Source of the DNA: Endothia cerciana
Lineage: Eukaryota > Ascomycota > Sordariomycetes > Diaporthales > Cryphonectriaceae
DNA: 64,000 bases
Direction: 5' to 3'
NCBI GenBank assembly: GCA_026119935.1
Contig: JALRMH010000004.1
Coordinates: 1,178,001-1,242,000, forward strand
The translations under genes were made by a program, and so were the position numbers. Below are positions 54,931 through 64,000 of this stretch, in pieces. The notes under the pieces are model-generated. The model saw only the letters and a program-made list of their open reading frames with translations. It did no database searches and was not told the DNA's origin. Position 1 is the stretch's first letter; each line of letters begins with the position of its first letter.

Positions 54931-57059
54931 ATGGCGTCCGTACCATTTTCCTACAGCTCATCAAATTCGGACATCTCTACCCCTCGATCATCCTCTCCCT
55001 CCTCTGCCGCAGGCCGCTCATCAAACACGTCCATCTCCAAGCGCATGTCCATATCCTCCGCAAGAAGGATATCAAACCTCAACCCAATGTCTTCCGTCGA
55101 TATCCAGGCCATCGAGGAGGCCATGAAGGCCCAGCAGCTGGACCAGCTCCGCGGCTACAGGCAGGACACCTACGGCGAGGTCAAGCAGAACAGGGAGACC
55201 GTCTACGTGACAGATGTTTCCAAGCAGCAGGCCATCGGCCATCAGGTCCTCCGGGAGCCTATGTTCAACAAGGGTGACTCAAAGACCAGCACTGTCCGTC
55301 TGAAGCTGCGCCCGCCCGTGATGCTAATCGTCGGATGCAGGCCTTTCCTTCACGCCGGAAGAGCGTGTCACCAAGAACCTGACTGGTCTGCTGCCCCACA
55401 CCATTGAGGACCTGCAGAAGCAGTGCCAACGTTCCCTGCGCATGATCCGTTCCCGCCAGACCGGCGTTGACAAGTACCTGTACCTGTCTTCCGTCAAGGA
55501 GCAGAACGTGGACCTGTTCTACCGCCTGCTCATGGACCACGGCAAGGAGCTCATGCCCCTCGTCTACACCCCCACCATCGGCGACGTCTGCCTGCAGTAT
55601 TCCACCCTCTACACCCGCCCGGAGGCCCTGTACATCTCCATTAAGCAGAGGAAGTCCATCAGGACCATCCTGAGGAACTGGCCATACCCCAACCCGGAAA
55701 TCTGCGTCGTGACAGACGGTTCCCGTATTCTGGGTCTGGGTGACCTGGGCTTCAACGGTATCGGTATACCGATCGGCAAGCTGGCCTTGTACACTGCCTG
55801 CGCCGGTATCAACCCTTCCAAGACCATGCCCATCGTGCTGGACTGCGGCACGAACAACGAGGGCAACCTCAAGGATGAGCTCTACATGGGCCTGAGGCAG
55901 AAGCGGCCCTCGTTCGCCGAGCAGCAGGCGTTCATGGACGAGTTCATGACCGCTGTCAAGGAGGTCTTCCCCAGCATGGTAGTGCAGTTTGAGGATTTCG
56001 AGTCCGAGAAGGCCTTCAACTACCTCGACCGGTATCGCAACTCGTACAAGTGCTTCAACGACGATATCCAGGGAACAGGTTCCGTCGTCCTGGCTGGGTA
56101 AGTCTCGTGTGCCCTAGGGGATAAGACGTGTCAGCTGAGCTTCGGCTAACCGTGTGTGTGTGTGTGTGTGTGTGTGGAATAGCTACATCGGTGCCGTAAA
56201 CCTGTCGGGTGTGCCCATCGAGGAGCAGCGCCTGGTCTTCATGGGTGCCGGCTCCGCAGGTGTCGGCGTCGCCAAGCAGCTGGTCGAGTACTACACCCGC
56301 CGTGGCCTGACCGAGCAGGTGGCCAAGGACAAGTTCTGGCTCGTGGACACCAAGGGCCTCGTCACCAAGGACCGTGGTGACCGCCTGGCCGAGCACAAGA
56401 AGTACTTCGCCCGTTCAGACAACAACGGCCACCAGTTCCGCACCCTCGAGGAAGTCATCGCATACGTGAAGCCAAGCGCCCTGGTCGGCCTGACCGCCAC
56501 CTTCGGCGTCTTCACCGAGAGCGTCGTGCGCGCGCTCAAGGCCTCCGTCGATGCGGGCGGCCTGGGCCGCAGGCCTATCCTGTTCCCCCTCTCCAACCCC
56601 CTCACCAAGGCCGAGTGCACCTTCGAGCAGGCCGTCAACTGGACCGAGGGCTCCGTCATCTTCGCCTCCGGCTCGCCCTTCGCCTCCTTCACCGTCAAGG
56701 CGGGCGACCAGGCGGTAACATACCACCCCAACCAGGGCAACAACGTCTACGTGTTCCCAGGCATCGGCCTCGGCGCCATCCTCGCCAAGGCGACCAGGGT
56801 GACGGACGGGATGATCTACACCTCGGCCGAGGCCCTCTCCAACTCCCTGAACGCCGAGGAGATCCAGAAGGGCCTGATCTACCCGCGCATCGAGCGCGTG
56901 CGCGACGCCTCCATCATCGTCGCGCGCGAGGTCATGAAGGCCGCGCGCCGCGAGGGCGTGTCCGCCCTGCCCGAGGAGCAGTGGAACGAGTGGGAGGAGT
57001 GGGGCGATGTCGCCCTGACCAAGTACATCAAGAGCAGGATCTACGACCCGCGCGACTGA
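54931..57059 (+). CDS. MAE1: Malic enzyme, NAD-dependent type (oxaloacetate-decarboxylating)
   Basis: Three exons, 54931-55273, 55341-56097 and 56183-57059, total 1977 nt and 658 residues, both introns GT-AG. A Ser/Arg-rich N-terminus (SISKRMSISSARRISNLNP) could be mitochondrial. The body has RVTKNLTGLLPHTIEDLQKQ, LMPLVYTPTIGDVCLQYS, the catalytic region VVTDGSRILGLGDLGFNGIG, metal-site residues around VQFEDFESEKAFNYL, and FNDDIQGTGSVVLAG across the second junction. The dinucleotide motif is FMGAGSAGVGVAKQLVEYY followed by FWLVDTKGLV; the Asp points to NAD preference. The substrate loop GLTATFGVFTESVVRAL and FPLSNPLTKAECTFEQ complete it. It converts malate to pyruvate and CO2, feeding mitochondrial pyruvate and NADH. 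The intron carries a TG repeat. Confidence 0.95.
56152..56176 (+). repeat. (GT)n microsatellite inside malic enzyme intron 2
   Basis: Twenty-five uninterrupted bases of alternating G and T end six bases before the intron acceptor (AATAG at 56182). A purine/pyrimidine alternating tract in this place replaces the usual polypyrimidine stretch. Confidence 0.9.
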
Positions 57060-57813
57060 AGGCGGAAGGCCCCTCGAAGACGGTGGACCATTTCCTCGTG
57101 CGGCTGGGTGGACTGGCTGGCGCAGCTCCAGACGATGCCGCGCCGGCGCTGCAGCCTCTGACAGACGGTAGCCGTTTGGCCTTGTGATAAGAGAGTCCCG
57201 GGCGCTCCGTCTCTTAATCGCTCTTGCTTCCTCAGCGGCTTGGCTTGGTTTTGGAACCGTGTCATACATAGATGATTCCCCCTTGAAGACGCCTGGGTCG
57301 TCTCCTGCTTGGTTTCTTCTTTCTTCTTCTGTTTATTTATCATTTATTTGTGGATGGAGGCTAGAAGCGGTTGGATGCGCACTGGGGGGCCGAGGATACC
57401 CACAGCCAAGGGACTGGCTGATGGATAAAAAAGAAATGAGGCGTGGTAGAGGACGGGGAACTATGCGATGGGTTGCCTCTCCTTGGTGATGGGTGACGCT
57501 GCACACTGGGCGCAAAAGGAAATAAAATGGTCCTGCCTTCTTGGGGTCGCTGAAGAAATACTGCCTCCGTTTCTTGAGTGATGTACTCTGGCTCGTAGAG
57601 TAACTGTTCGACGGTCCTTCCTTTAGTATATGCACTAGATGAGGAGAGGGGGGTTCGTGATAACCCTGACCCTTGGAGCAACTGCTTTTTCCATATCTAT
57701 GTCCCACCCCTCCCCTGCGCGACCTCCCCTCATCGCACAACAAGTGCAACCCACAGACCGACCTGCCGTCCTGAACAGTCTCTAAGCCATCCGAGTCATA
57801 CCAGAGAGGAGCC
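57060..57813. other. Intergenic region between malic enzyme and the F-box-like gene
   Basis: Malic enzyme 3' flank and the promoter of the gene at 57814. Overlapping frames on the minus strand (57333-58016) are featureless. Confidence 0.5.
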
Positions 57814-59174
57814 ATGGTCGTGTCTCTGGAGACCGCCCTGAGATGGGAGCAGAACCAGGAGTATCGCCTCGACGGGGCGGGAGCGGCCCTCGAGATGCCC
57901 AACGCCGTCAGGGAGCTGATCGTAAACCACGCCGCCGCCGTGAGCTCCATCCAACCCCCCCCCCCCTCCCCCCGGGTTCCCCGAGGGGGCCTCGAAACGG
58001 CAAACCAACTGACCACGCCCCCTTATAGGCTCGCACGAAGGACTGGGATACCCGTATCCACGAGTACTTGCACTCCCTCAAGCAGGAGGCTCACGACGAG
58101 AGGCGTCTCGACGAGAACGACAGGGCCGGGCGGCGAGGCACCCGCGCCCGCGACACGGGGCTCCGCACCACGGGGCTCCGCACCACGGTCGCGCTGTGCA
58201 GGCGTGCGCGCATCGGCAGCGAGTTCCACGGCTTCATGGACCTGCCCGGGGAGATCCGCGACATGATCTACCGCTACCTGCTCGTGCAGGGCAGGGTCGC
58301 CGTGCCGAACGCGCGCCCCCGCGGCGATGCCCGGGGCACGACGAGGCGGGTCGACTACTGGCTGTCCGACGAGGGTGACCCCTACACACGTTACGCGGGG
58401 GGTGACCTCTTCGGCCGTGACATGTTCACCGGCGAGTGGGCGTTCCTGGGTCGCGAGTGTGATCACGTGCGCAGCCCTCTCGGCCTGGTCCAGGGCGTCA
58501 GCCGGGTGGTCCATGCGGAGGCCGCGGCGGTGTTCCTTGGGTGCAACCAGCTCATATTCCCCGCCGGCCGGTGGGAATGGCTTGACGGCTTCACGCGGCC
58601 TGGACGCGGCGGGTGCGACGTTCTGCAGCCAGGGCCGCGAGAGCACCAGTTCCAGACGTGCTCGCAGATGGCCTACGCGCCGCTCGCGCGGGACGTCAGC
58701 TACACGTTCGACATGCGTGACCACGAGGTCAACGACACGGAGAACCTCTACTTCAACTCCGGGGTAAAAGATGGCGTGGACGACGAGTCCATCACACCGT
58801 CGCAGGCTCTGCAGAGGCTACACGACTCAAAGGTTTTCGCGCTGGAGATCATCTGGGCCGAGCTCATCGATGCGATCAAGGTGATGACTCTGCACCGGCT
58901 GCAGCTGAGCTTCGAGCTGTGCTACTGCTCTGTGGGTTGCTGCAGAAAAGTCTCCTGGGTGTTGGACCGGTTCTTGCACAGCGGTCCGCTGCCTGGGTTC
59001 GAACCCGATGACGGGAATCATGTCTACTCGTCTTGCGACTGGGCTGTCCGTCCACCGACGGTCATCGAGATCATGGGCTGGGTAACTGAAAAGGAGAAGA
59101 GCATGATCCAGGAGAAGCTGGGTAGCCTGCCTGAGCCGGGCTCGACCCAACTTCTCTTTATCGACCACGACTAG
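57814..59174 (+). CDS. F-box/2EXR-like fungal protein, unknown function
   Basis: Two exons, 57814-57939 and 58029-59174, total 1272 nt, 423 residues. The intron is GT-AG and carries a 12-nt poly-C tract. The N-terminal part is helical and charged (VRELIVNHAAARTKDWDTRI, EYLHSLKQEAHDERRLDEND). Then GFMDLPGEIRDMIYRYLLVQ matches the F-box-like '2EXR' start common in ascomycetes (FMDLPxEIRDMIY). The next 250 residues include SRVVHAEAAAVFLGCNQLIF, as in this family where old cytoplasmic records list similar 'hypothetical' proteins. No membrane helix. Possible adaptor for ubiquitin ligases if the F-box-like motif binds Skp1, which is inference. Confidence 0.7.
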
Positions 59175-59403
59175 GGAGTGAATATCGTTGAGTTCCTACA
59201 TCTACGGCGCCTTGAACGGTACAGACCCAGCTTAAGGGATTATTACAGCACTCAGTGTTGGATTTAAAAGGCCTGTCAGTCTCACAGGCAGATTCTGTTC
59301 TTCTCAGCCTGCCCGCCTGATCGCTGCAGCAAGAGTCACGTGGAGGATCTCGGAAAAGGCGCGCCTCTCGGGGGCTAGAGAATCTGTTCTTGCCGCGGGT
59401 TTT

Positions 59404-60706
59404 TCAATCATAGAATCTCTCATTGACCCCAGCGATGATCTCCTTCTCACGGGCATCAACAATGCCAACTCGGAAGCGGTGGTCTTTGGCGATGCGGGCA
59501 CGCGCCCACTCTGGATCCCCGTTAGTCTAGGAACCCGTAATACTTTATAAAAGCCAACCCAACATACCTTCGGCGGTGACCTGATGCGCAAACCTCTCCT
59601 TCTCACTCCTCTCGCCCAGCCCGACCCTCTCCAACAACGGGCTCCTCACGGGCTCCAACACGACCTTGGCCTCCGGCCTTGCAAAATAGATCAGGCTCAG
59701 CCTGCTCTGGCCGGCCTGGTCCTCGGGCGGCCTCACGACGCGGTGCACCGTGCTCTTCAGGTACCCGCCGCTCAGGAACTCCAGGGCGTCCGCGACGTTC
59801 ACGATCACCGCGTCGCGCGGGCTCCTGACGTACTTCCAGCTGCCCTCGGGCGTCTGCACCTGGAGGCCGGCGACGGGCTGGTGGAAGAGGAACGTCAGCG
59901 TGTTGTAGTCCGTGTGCCCGCGCGCCCAGATGTTGCCCGCGCGGGCGTCCTCCTCGGCGGGCCGCGGGTGGTACGCCATGTACCGGAGGTACTCGAGCCC
60001 CTCCGCCTCGTAGCGGTGCCTCTTCACGAAGAAGTCCTCGTCGTCCAGCTCCAGGATGTGCGCGAACAGCCGCAGCAGGGGCAGCAGGAGGCCGTTGTGG
60101 ATCCGGAGTGAGAAGTCCCGGATCTCGTCCCAGTGGTCCCGGATGAGCTGCGGGTGCGGCCTCTCGTGCTCGGGCGTGAACTTGGGGATGTTGTAGCGCT
60201 CGTCGTTGTCGCGCCCTGCAAGCTTCCCTGTGGACTGTGGCTTGTACCCGCGGAAGTCGCCCGAGGCGGTGTCGCATTGGTACTTCAGCTTCTCCTCGAG
60301 GGGCAGGTCGAACACCGCGCGGCAGAGAGCGTACTGCCGCCGGACCTCGGCGTCAGTGAAGCCGTGACCGGTGACGTAGAAGAATCCTTGCTTTGGGGTC
60401 AGTGGGGTGTTTTTCTTCTGTTGTTTTTTTCCTTTTCTCAGGGGCGATATGACGAGAACCGCCTGACTGAGGGCTGTGCGGGCGCACCGTTCTTATTGAT
60501 GAAGCTCAGGACCTGCTCGGCGAGGGCCTTCTTCCCGCCCGGCTCACTCAGCCTCGAGATGTCAAGTGCTTCCAGGTCTGCATATTCAACTAATACACAT
60601 GTGAGCTCAAGTTCAGGTCTGTCGGCAATGAGGACAACATACGATCTGCTGTCGTCTCAGCGGGATACTCGTACGGGGCAATATCATCGGTTCTGGCGGG
60701 CGACAT
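59404..60706 (-). CDS. 2-oxoglutarate/Fe(II)-dependent dioxygenase (isopenicillin-N-synthase-like)
   Basis: Four exons, 60643-60706, 60488-60577, 59568-60386 and 59404-59510, total 1080 nt and 359 residues, all GT-AG. Exon 2 to 3 restores the DIOX_N motif INKNGFFYVTGHGFTDAEV. The catalytic jelly-roll has the iron triad His209-X-Asp211 (WARGHTDYNTLTFLF) and His266 (LKSTVHRVVRPP), and Arg280-X-Ser282 (QSRLSLIYFARP), which binds 2-oxoglutarate. A substrate-side block DFRGYKPQSTGKLAGRDNDE is typical of fungal plant-like 2OG oxygenases. The last exon adds a charged tail ending GVNERFYD. The oxidised substrate is unknown; it sits head-to-head with the MFS transporter (434 bp between ATGs), which may hint at co-regulation. 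Confidence 0.95.
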
Positions 60707-61139
60707 GATGATGAATCAGGAGCCTCGGGTCACCTTGGCTGCTCCCTTGCTTACAGGTTGAGGACCGTGAGGTTCGGGATTGTCGCCCCTCGTTTTTTCC
60801 TGGCTTATAAGCCATGTGCTTCGGTAATAACCACGGAGTCGCAGCCTATAGCTCTTGGCCTTGACCCCTCAGATGGTGCAATGGTCCACCTGGAAGGCGA
60901 GCTCCAACATTATCTCCAATCAATGACAATGAGCCAGTAGCGCCTCATGCGGCGGGCACATAGCGGCGCAGATGCCAAAGATCATGTTGCTATCGATGGC
61001 ATCACGACATCCTGCGGCCGGGGCCCGGGCCCTTGTTATCTGGCCGTCCTGCGGGCATTGAAATATGGAGAGTCCAGACCCCCCTCTGCGAGGTTGGCCA
61101 TACGTTCTCAACTTCAGCCCTTTTGGAGACTAAGAGACG
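60707..61139. promoter_or_regulatory. Shared promoter region of the 2OG dioxygenase and MFS transporter genes
   Basis: 433 bp between two divergent ATGs. It must hold both core promoters; no specific element could be named. Confidence 0.45.
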
Positions 61140-63415
61140 ATGAAAATCTCGGATGAAGAGGGCTCCGGCGTCGTTGCCGTGGAGGCACCATCGTCCACCA
61201 GCGACGCGGGCTCACCGGCGGAGAGGAAATCCATGAGCCATAGGATCAGAAGCATCGTTTGGGATACGCTCGACCGCAGCCCGGAGGAGCGGCGTTTCAT
61301 TTCCAAGATTGACTTCTTCATCCTGACATGGGCAAGTCTCACCTATTTCAGCAAGAATCTCAACACGAACAATGTCTGTACGTTATCCCACTGCTGCCCG
61401 CGCCAGGGATGATAATCCTGATTAGCAACCCTCACAAGCCAACGCGTACGTCTCGGGGATGAAGGAGGAGCTCAATGTCGTTGGCAATGAGTACCAGACC
61501 TTCACGACCATGTGGACAATGTGAGTGCTCTGGCACGACCTCCGCCCGCGCGTGCTACGCAAGAGCTGACGGGTGCAGAGGCTACGTGATCTCGCAAATA
61601 CCGTCCCAAATCATCTGCACGAGAGGTGAGTGCAGATTGTTACTGTGTTGTCAAGGTGGGAGTCTGGCTGACGAGCTCAGTCCGGCTGTCGTGGTGGTGT
61701 CCCAGCTGGGAACTGCTCTGGGTGGTGGTGACGTTCGCAACCTCTTCCGTGAAGAACCCGCAGCAACTATACGCTTGCCGCTTCCTGGTGAGCTTACGAC
61801 GGATCTCTTCATAAAGGCAAGTTGAACCCTGACGGCCTTTGAAACAGGTTGGACTTGCGGAGGGGACGTTCTATCCCGCGGTGCACACTGTTCTCGGAGG
61901 CTGGTATACGAAAGAAGGTATGCGATGACCAACCCAACCCCCCAACCCCCAAACACATCCATGCGCTCGGACAGCATCTGATTTTCCCCCTACAGAACTT
62001 GCGAAGAGGGCCTGCATTTTCTTCGCGTCTGCTTTCGTGGGATCGATGTTTAGTGGCTACCTCCAGGCTGCACTGTATACTGGGATGGACGGCGTGGGCG
62101 GCCTGTCGGGCTGGCGTTGGCTCTTCATCTTCGACGGCGTCATCACCTTGCCCATGGCCCTGTGGGGTAGGTGGCCTCCGGTGTTCAGATACGTGACTGG
62201 GACATCGCCTCTGATGAGACTCGCTCTGTAGGCTACTTCGCGCTGCCGGATCTTCCGAGCAATACCCGCGTCCGCTGGTTGAGCCCTGAAGAGAAGGCTC
62301 TTGCCCTCGAACGCATGAAGCGCGCCGGCAAGCAACTCGAGGAGCCTTTCACACTCCAGGGGCTGAGGCGGGTCCTGAAGAGGTGGCATTTCTGGGTGTA
62401 CACTGCTTACTATACGTGGGTCTGGCCTGAAAGAGTCCGGAGGAACTTCTCCCGCATATTGTCTGACCCCGGCGACAGTTTCTTTATTTGCAGCGAGAAC
62501 ATTGGTTCCTATATGAACCTGTGGCTGAAGAGCCTCGGCCGGTGAGCCCAGCCCCATATGCTTGGCTTATGGGCCAGGTATTCGGCTGATATGGAACCCA
62601 GCTACACCGTCTCGGAGATCGACACCTACCCGACGGTCATCAACGCGGTCACGATCGTGACTACACTGAGCTACGGCTGGACGAGCGACGCGCTCCAGAT
62701 GCGGGCGCCCATCGTCTACTTCTCGCTCCTGGTGTGCTTCTTCGCGGCCGTAAACCTGGCCGTCTGGGACGGTGTGCCGTTCGGGCTGAAGTGGGCCTCC
62801 TACTATCTCACGGGGTGAGCCGCTCGAGCAGTCTGGGGGTGGGACGAGTCGCTGACGGGTGGATATGAAACCGGGTAGCTTCGCTCAGGGATCCGGCCCT
62901 GTCTTCCTCGTACGTGGACTCTCTCCCCCGTGACTGCAGACTTGCCACCACACGCCCGTCGGATCCGGCTGACATGTCCCCTAGACCATGGTCAACGAGC
63001 ATTGCGCGGGCGACAGCCTCGAGCGGAAGATCATCCTCGGCAGTACGAATTCGGTAGCGTGAGTTGACAAGCCGCTCCCGGTGTCACGTCCCCCGTTCCT
63101 CCCGTGCCACGAGGAGACGTGGCTCATCATGCTGGCTGTCACCTTTAACTAGCTAAACTATCATGCAGGTATGCTTTCAACGCCTGGATCCCTCTCATCT
63201 CGTACGACACTATATACGCCCCGCGCTTCCTGGCCGGAAACGCGACCACCGTCGCGATGATCATCTGTGCAGCTTCGACCCTGACGCTCGCGGTCTTTCT
63301 GCAGGGGCGGGATGCTGGCCCCAGGTCTTTGGCCCGCGCAAGTGAGGCCGACGATGGACGGAGCGGGGAGCGGACTCGGGTCGAGAACGCGGATGAAAAG
63401 CACGTGACGATCTGA
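61140..63415 (+). CDS. Dal5-type MFS transporter (anion:cation symporter family, allantoate/vitamin/dipeptide-like)
   Basis: Twelve exons: 61140-61377, 61439-61520, 61579-61625, 61681-61787, 61848-61917, 61996-62166, 62232-62415, 62494-62541, 62602-62814, 62879-62909, 62985-63058 and 63169-63415, total 1512 nt, 503 residues. All introns are GT-AG. An acidic N-terminus precedes KIDFFILTWASLTYFSKNLN, the family start, then NAYVSGMKEELNVVGNEY and IGYVISQIPSQII. The amphipathic loop FLVGLAEGTFYPAVHTVLGG, WYTKEELAKRACIFF and GLSGWRWLFIFDGVITLP are the usual Dal5 blocks, followed by GYFALPDLPSNTRVRWLSPE. The second half keeps YTVSEIDTYPTVINAVTIV and GFAQGSGPVFLTMVNEHCAG. Twelve helices are expected. 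Substrates of the family include allantoate, nicotinate, pantothenate and small peptides; the one here is unknown. Confidence 0.93.
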
Positions 63416-64000
63416 ATGTGCGCAACGGGCCGTGATACCTGGGATCATTGTGTGTGCAGGCCAGGTTGACGTGGTGGATGAAAGTTAAACGAGAAATCCG
63501 CTTGGGAAGTCCAGGTCACTCCACCGTGTAGCTGCTCAGCCACATCTTCTCCGGGGCCTTGAAAGTAGTATGAGCTCATAGACTCATCGTCTCAACACTA
63601 GCATGTAAAAGGCTCGGTTCGCATTCGACCTGCGGACTATGTGGGTGTAGGTAGGATACTATCAAAGCCTCGATCAACCTACAAGGCTATCAGACATCAC
63701 GGCAGACAAACAAAGACCATAATCAAGCGCACTCAGAAGATGGCAATCGGTGTGAATCTTGGCTCGATTCTCAGTCCCTCGGGACATGAATGTAGGACAT
63801 GCCCTATCTCATGCCTCACTTCTAAATGCCCAATGCCAGTGTTATTGCGCTGCCATCCCCAGAAGCCGAAATGCCATATGTAGTAGCCATGTCAAAAATC
63901 CAGCCAGATGCACGGGAGCGGGAAGAAAGCCACTGCGGCTTTGGGCATCCTCTTTACAAGCATCCCCCCACGTGCTATTTGCTCCCTTCACCGTGAGGCC
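63416..64000. other. 3' flank at the right window edge
   Basis: No gene supported. A short plus-strand frame at 63641-63883 has no motif. Confidence 0.5.

Noticed and set aside
58985..59005. GGGTTCGAACCC, resembling a tRNA B box
   Set aside because: It lies inside the coding exon of the F-box-like gene and no A box or stem structure surrounds it.
1..64000. tRNA, 5S rRNA, CRISPR, transposon or secondary-metabolite cluster
   Set aside because: No box A/B tRNA pattern, 5S-like start, spaced repeats, transposase or PKS/NRPS domain was recognised by eye; a tRNAscan and RepeatMasker run would be decisive.

Overview
The window is nuclear DNA of a filamentous ascomycete (Pezizomycotina), probably a Sordariomycete. 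The signs are many short GT-AG introns of about 50-120 nt with CTRAC/CTAAT-like branch sites, GC-rich exons in AT-richer spacers, and a typical gene set: a rhodopsin-domain membrane protein, PTR2 and Dal5-type transporters, GH12 glucanase, a CMT1/CAP59-type glycosyltransferase and a fungal Mmc1-like mitochondrial protein. Class-level placement is inference. No rRNA, tRNA, CRISPR, intact transposon or secondary-metabolite core gene was recognised.

Layout. 1-6.3 kb: the 3' part of a cystinosin-like transporter, a DUF7704-like membrane protein facing it, a 2.9-kb spacer and a five-exon rhodopsin-domain protein. 7.4-16.5 kb: a secreted Ser/Gly/His-rich protein whose frame is cut by a TAG, the ERAD E2 enzyme UBC7 divergent from Mmc1, SmD3 and a small Cys-rich secreted protein. 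19-26.4 kb: membrane proteins of unknown function, a three-exon Pro/Trp-rich protein and the CMT1-like glycosyltransferase. 28-36.3 kb: a Cys-rich, Ser/Thr-rich cell-surface sensor-like protein, a tiny membrane ORF with an in-frame TGA, a TAP-type alpha/beta-hydrolase peptidase with a frame break, and an aldehyde dehydrogenase. 37.9-45.4 kb: PTR2 peptide transporter, APH-family kinase-like protein and PAF-acetylhydrolase-like lipase. 49-63.4 kb: secreted GH12 glucanase with a long Ser/Ala tail, a 4.7-kb spacer, NAD-type malic enzyme, an F-box/2EXR-like protein, a 2-oxoglutarate/Fe(II) dioxygenase and a 12-exon Dal5-type MFS transporter.

The genes are mostly monocistronic and do not form one pathway. 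They cover housekeeping (UBC7, SmD3, Mmc1, malic enzyme), nutrient uptake and degradation (PTR2, Dal5-type MFS, TAP peptidase, GH12) and secreted or cell-surface proteins. Exon-intron models were built by hand; where total coding length is a multiple of three with canonical splice sites and an intact family motif set, confidence is high.

The most unusual observations are coding-like frames interrupted by single stop codons (TAG at 7776-7778, TGA at 30940-30942) with coherent sequence beyond them. In Sordariomycetes, A-to-I mRNA editing of UAG to UGG is an established mechanism, so the TAG case is a testable candidate for a stage-specific extended secreted protein. Two other genes have frame breaks better explained by single-base indels.
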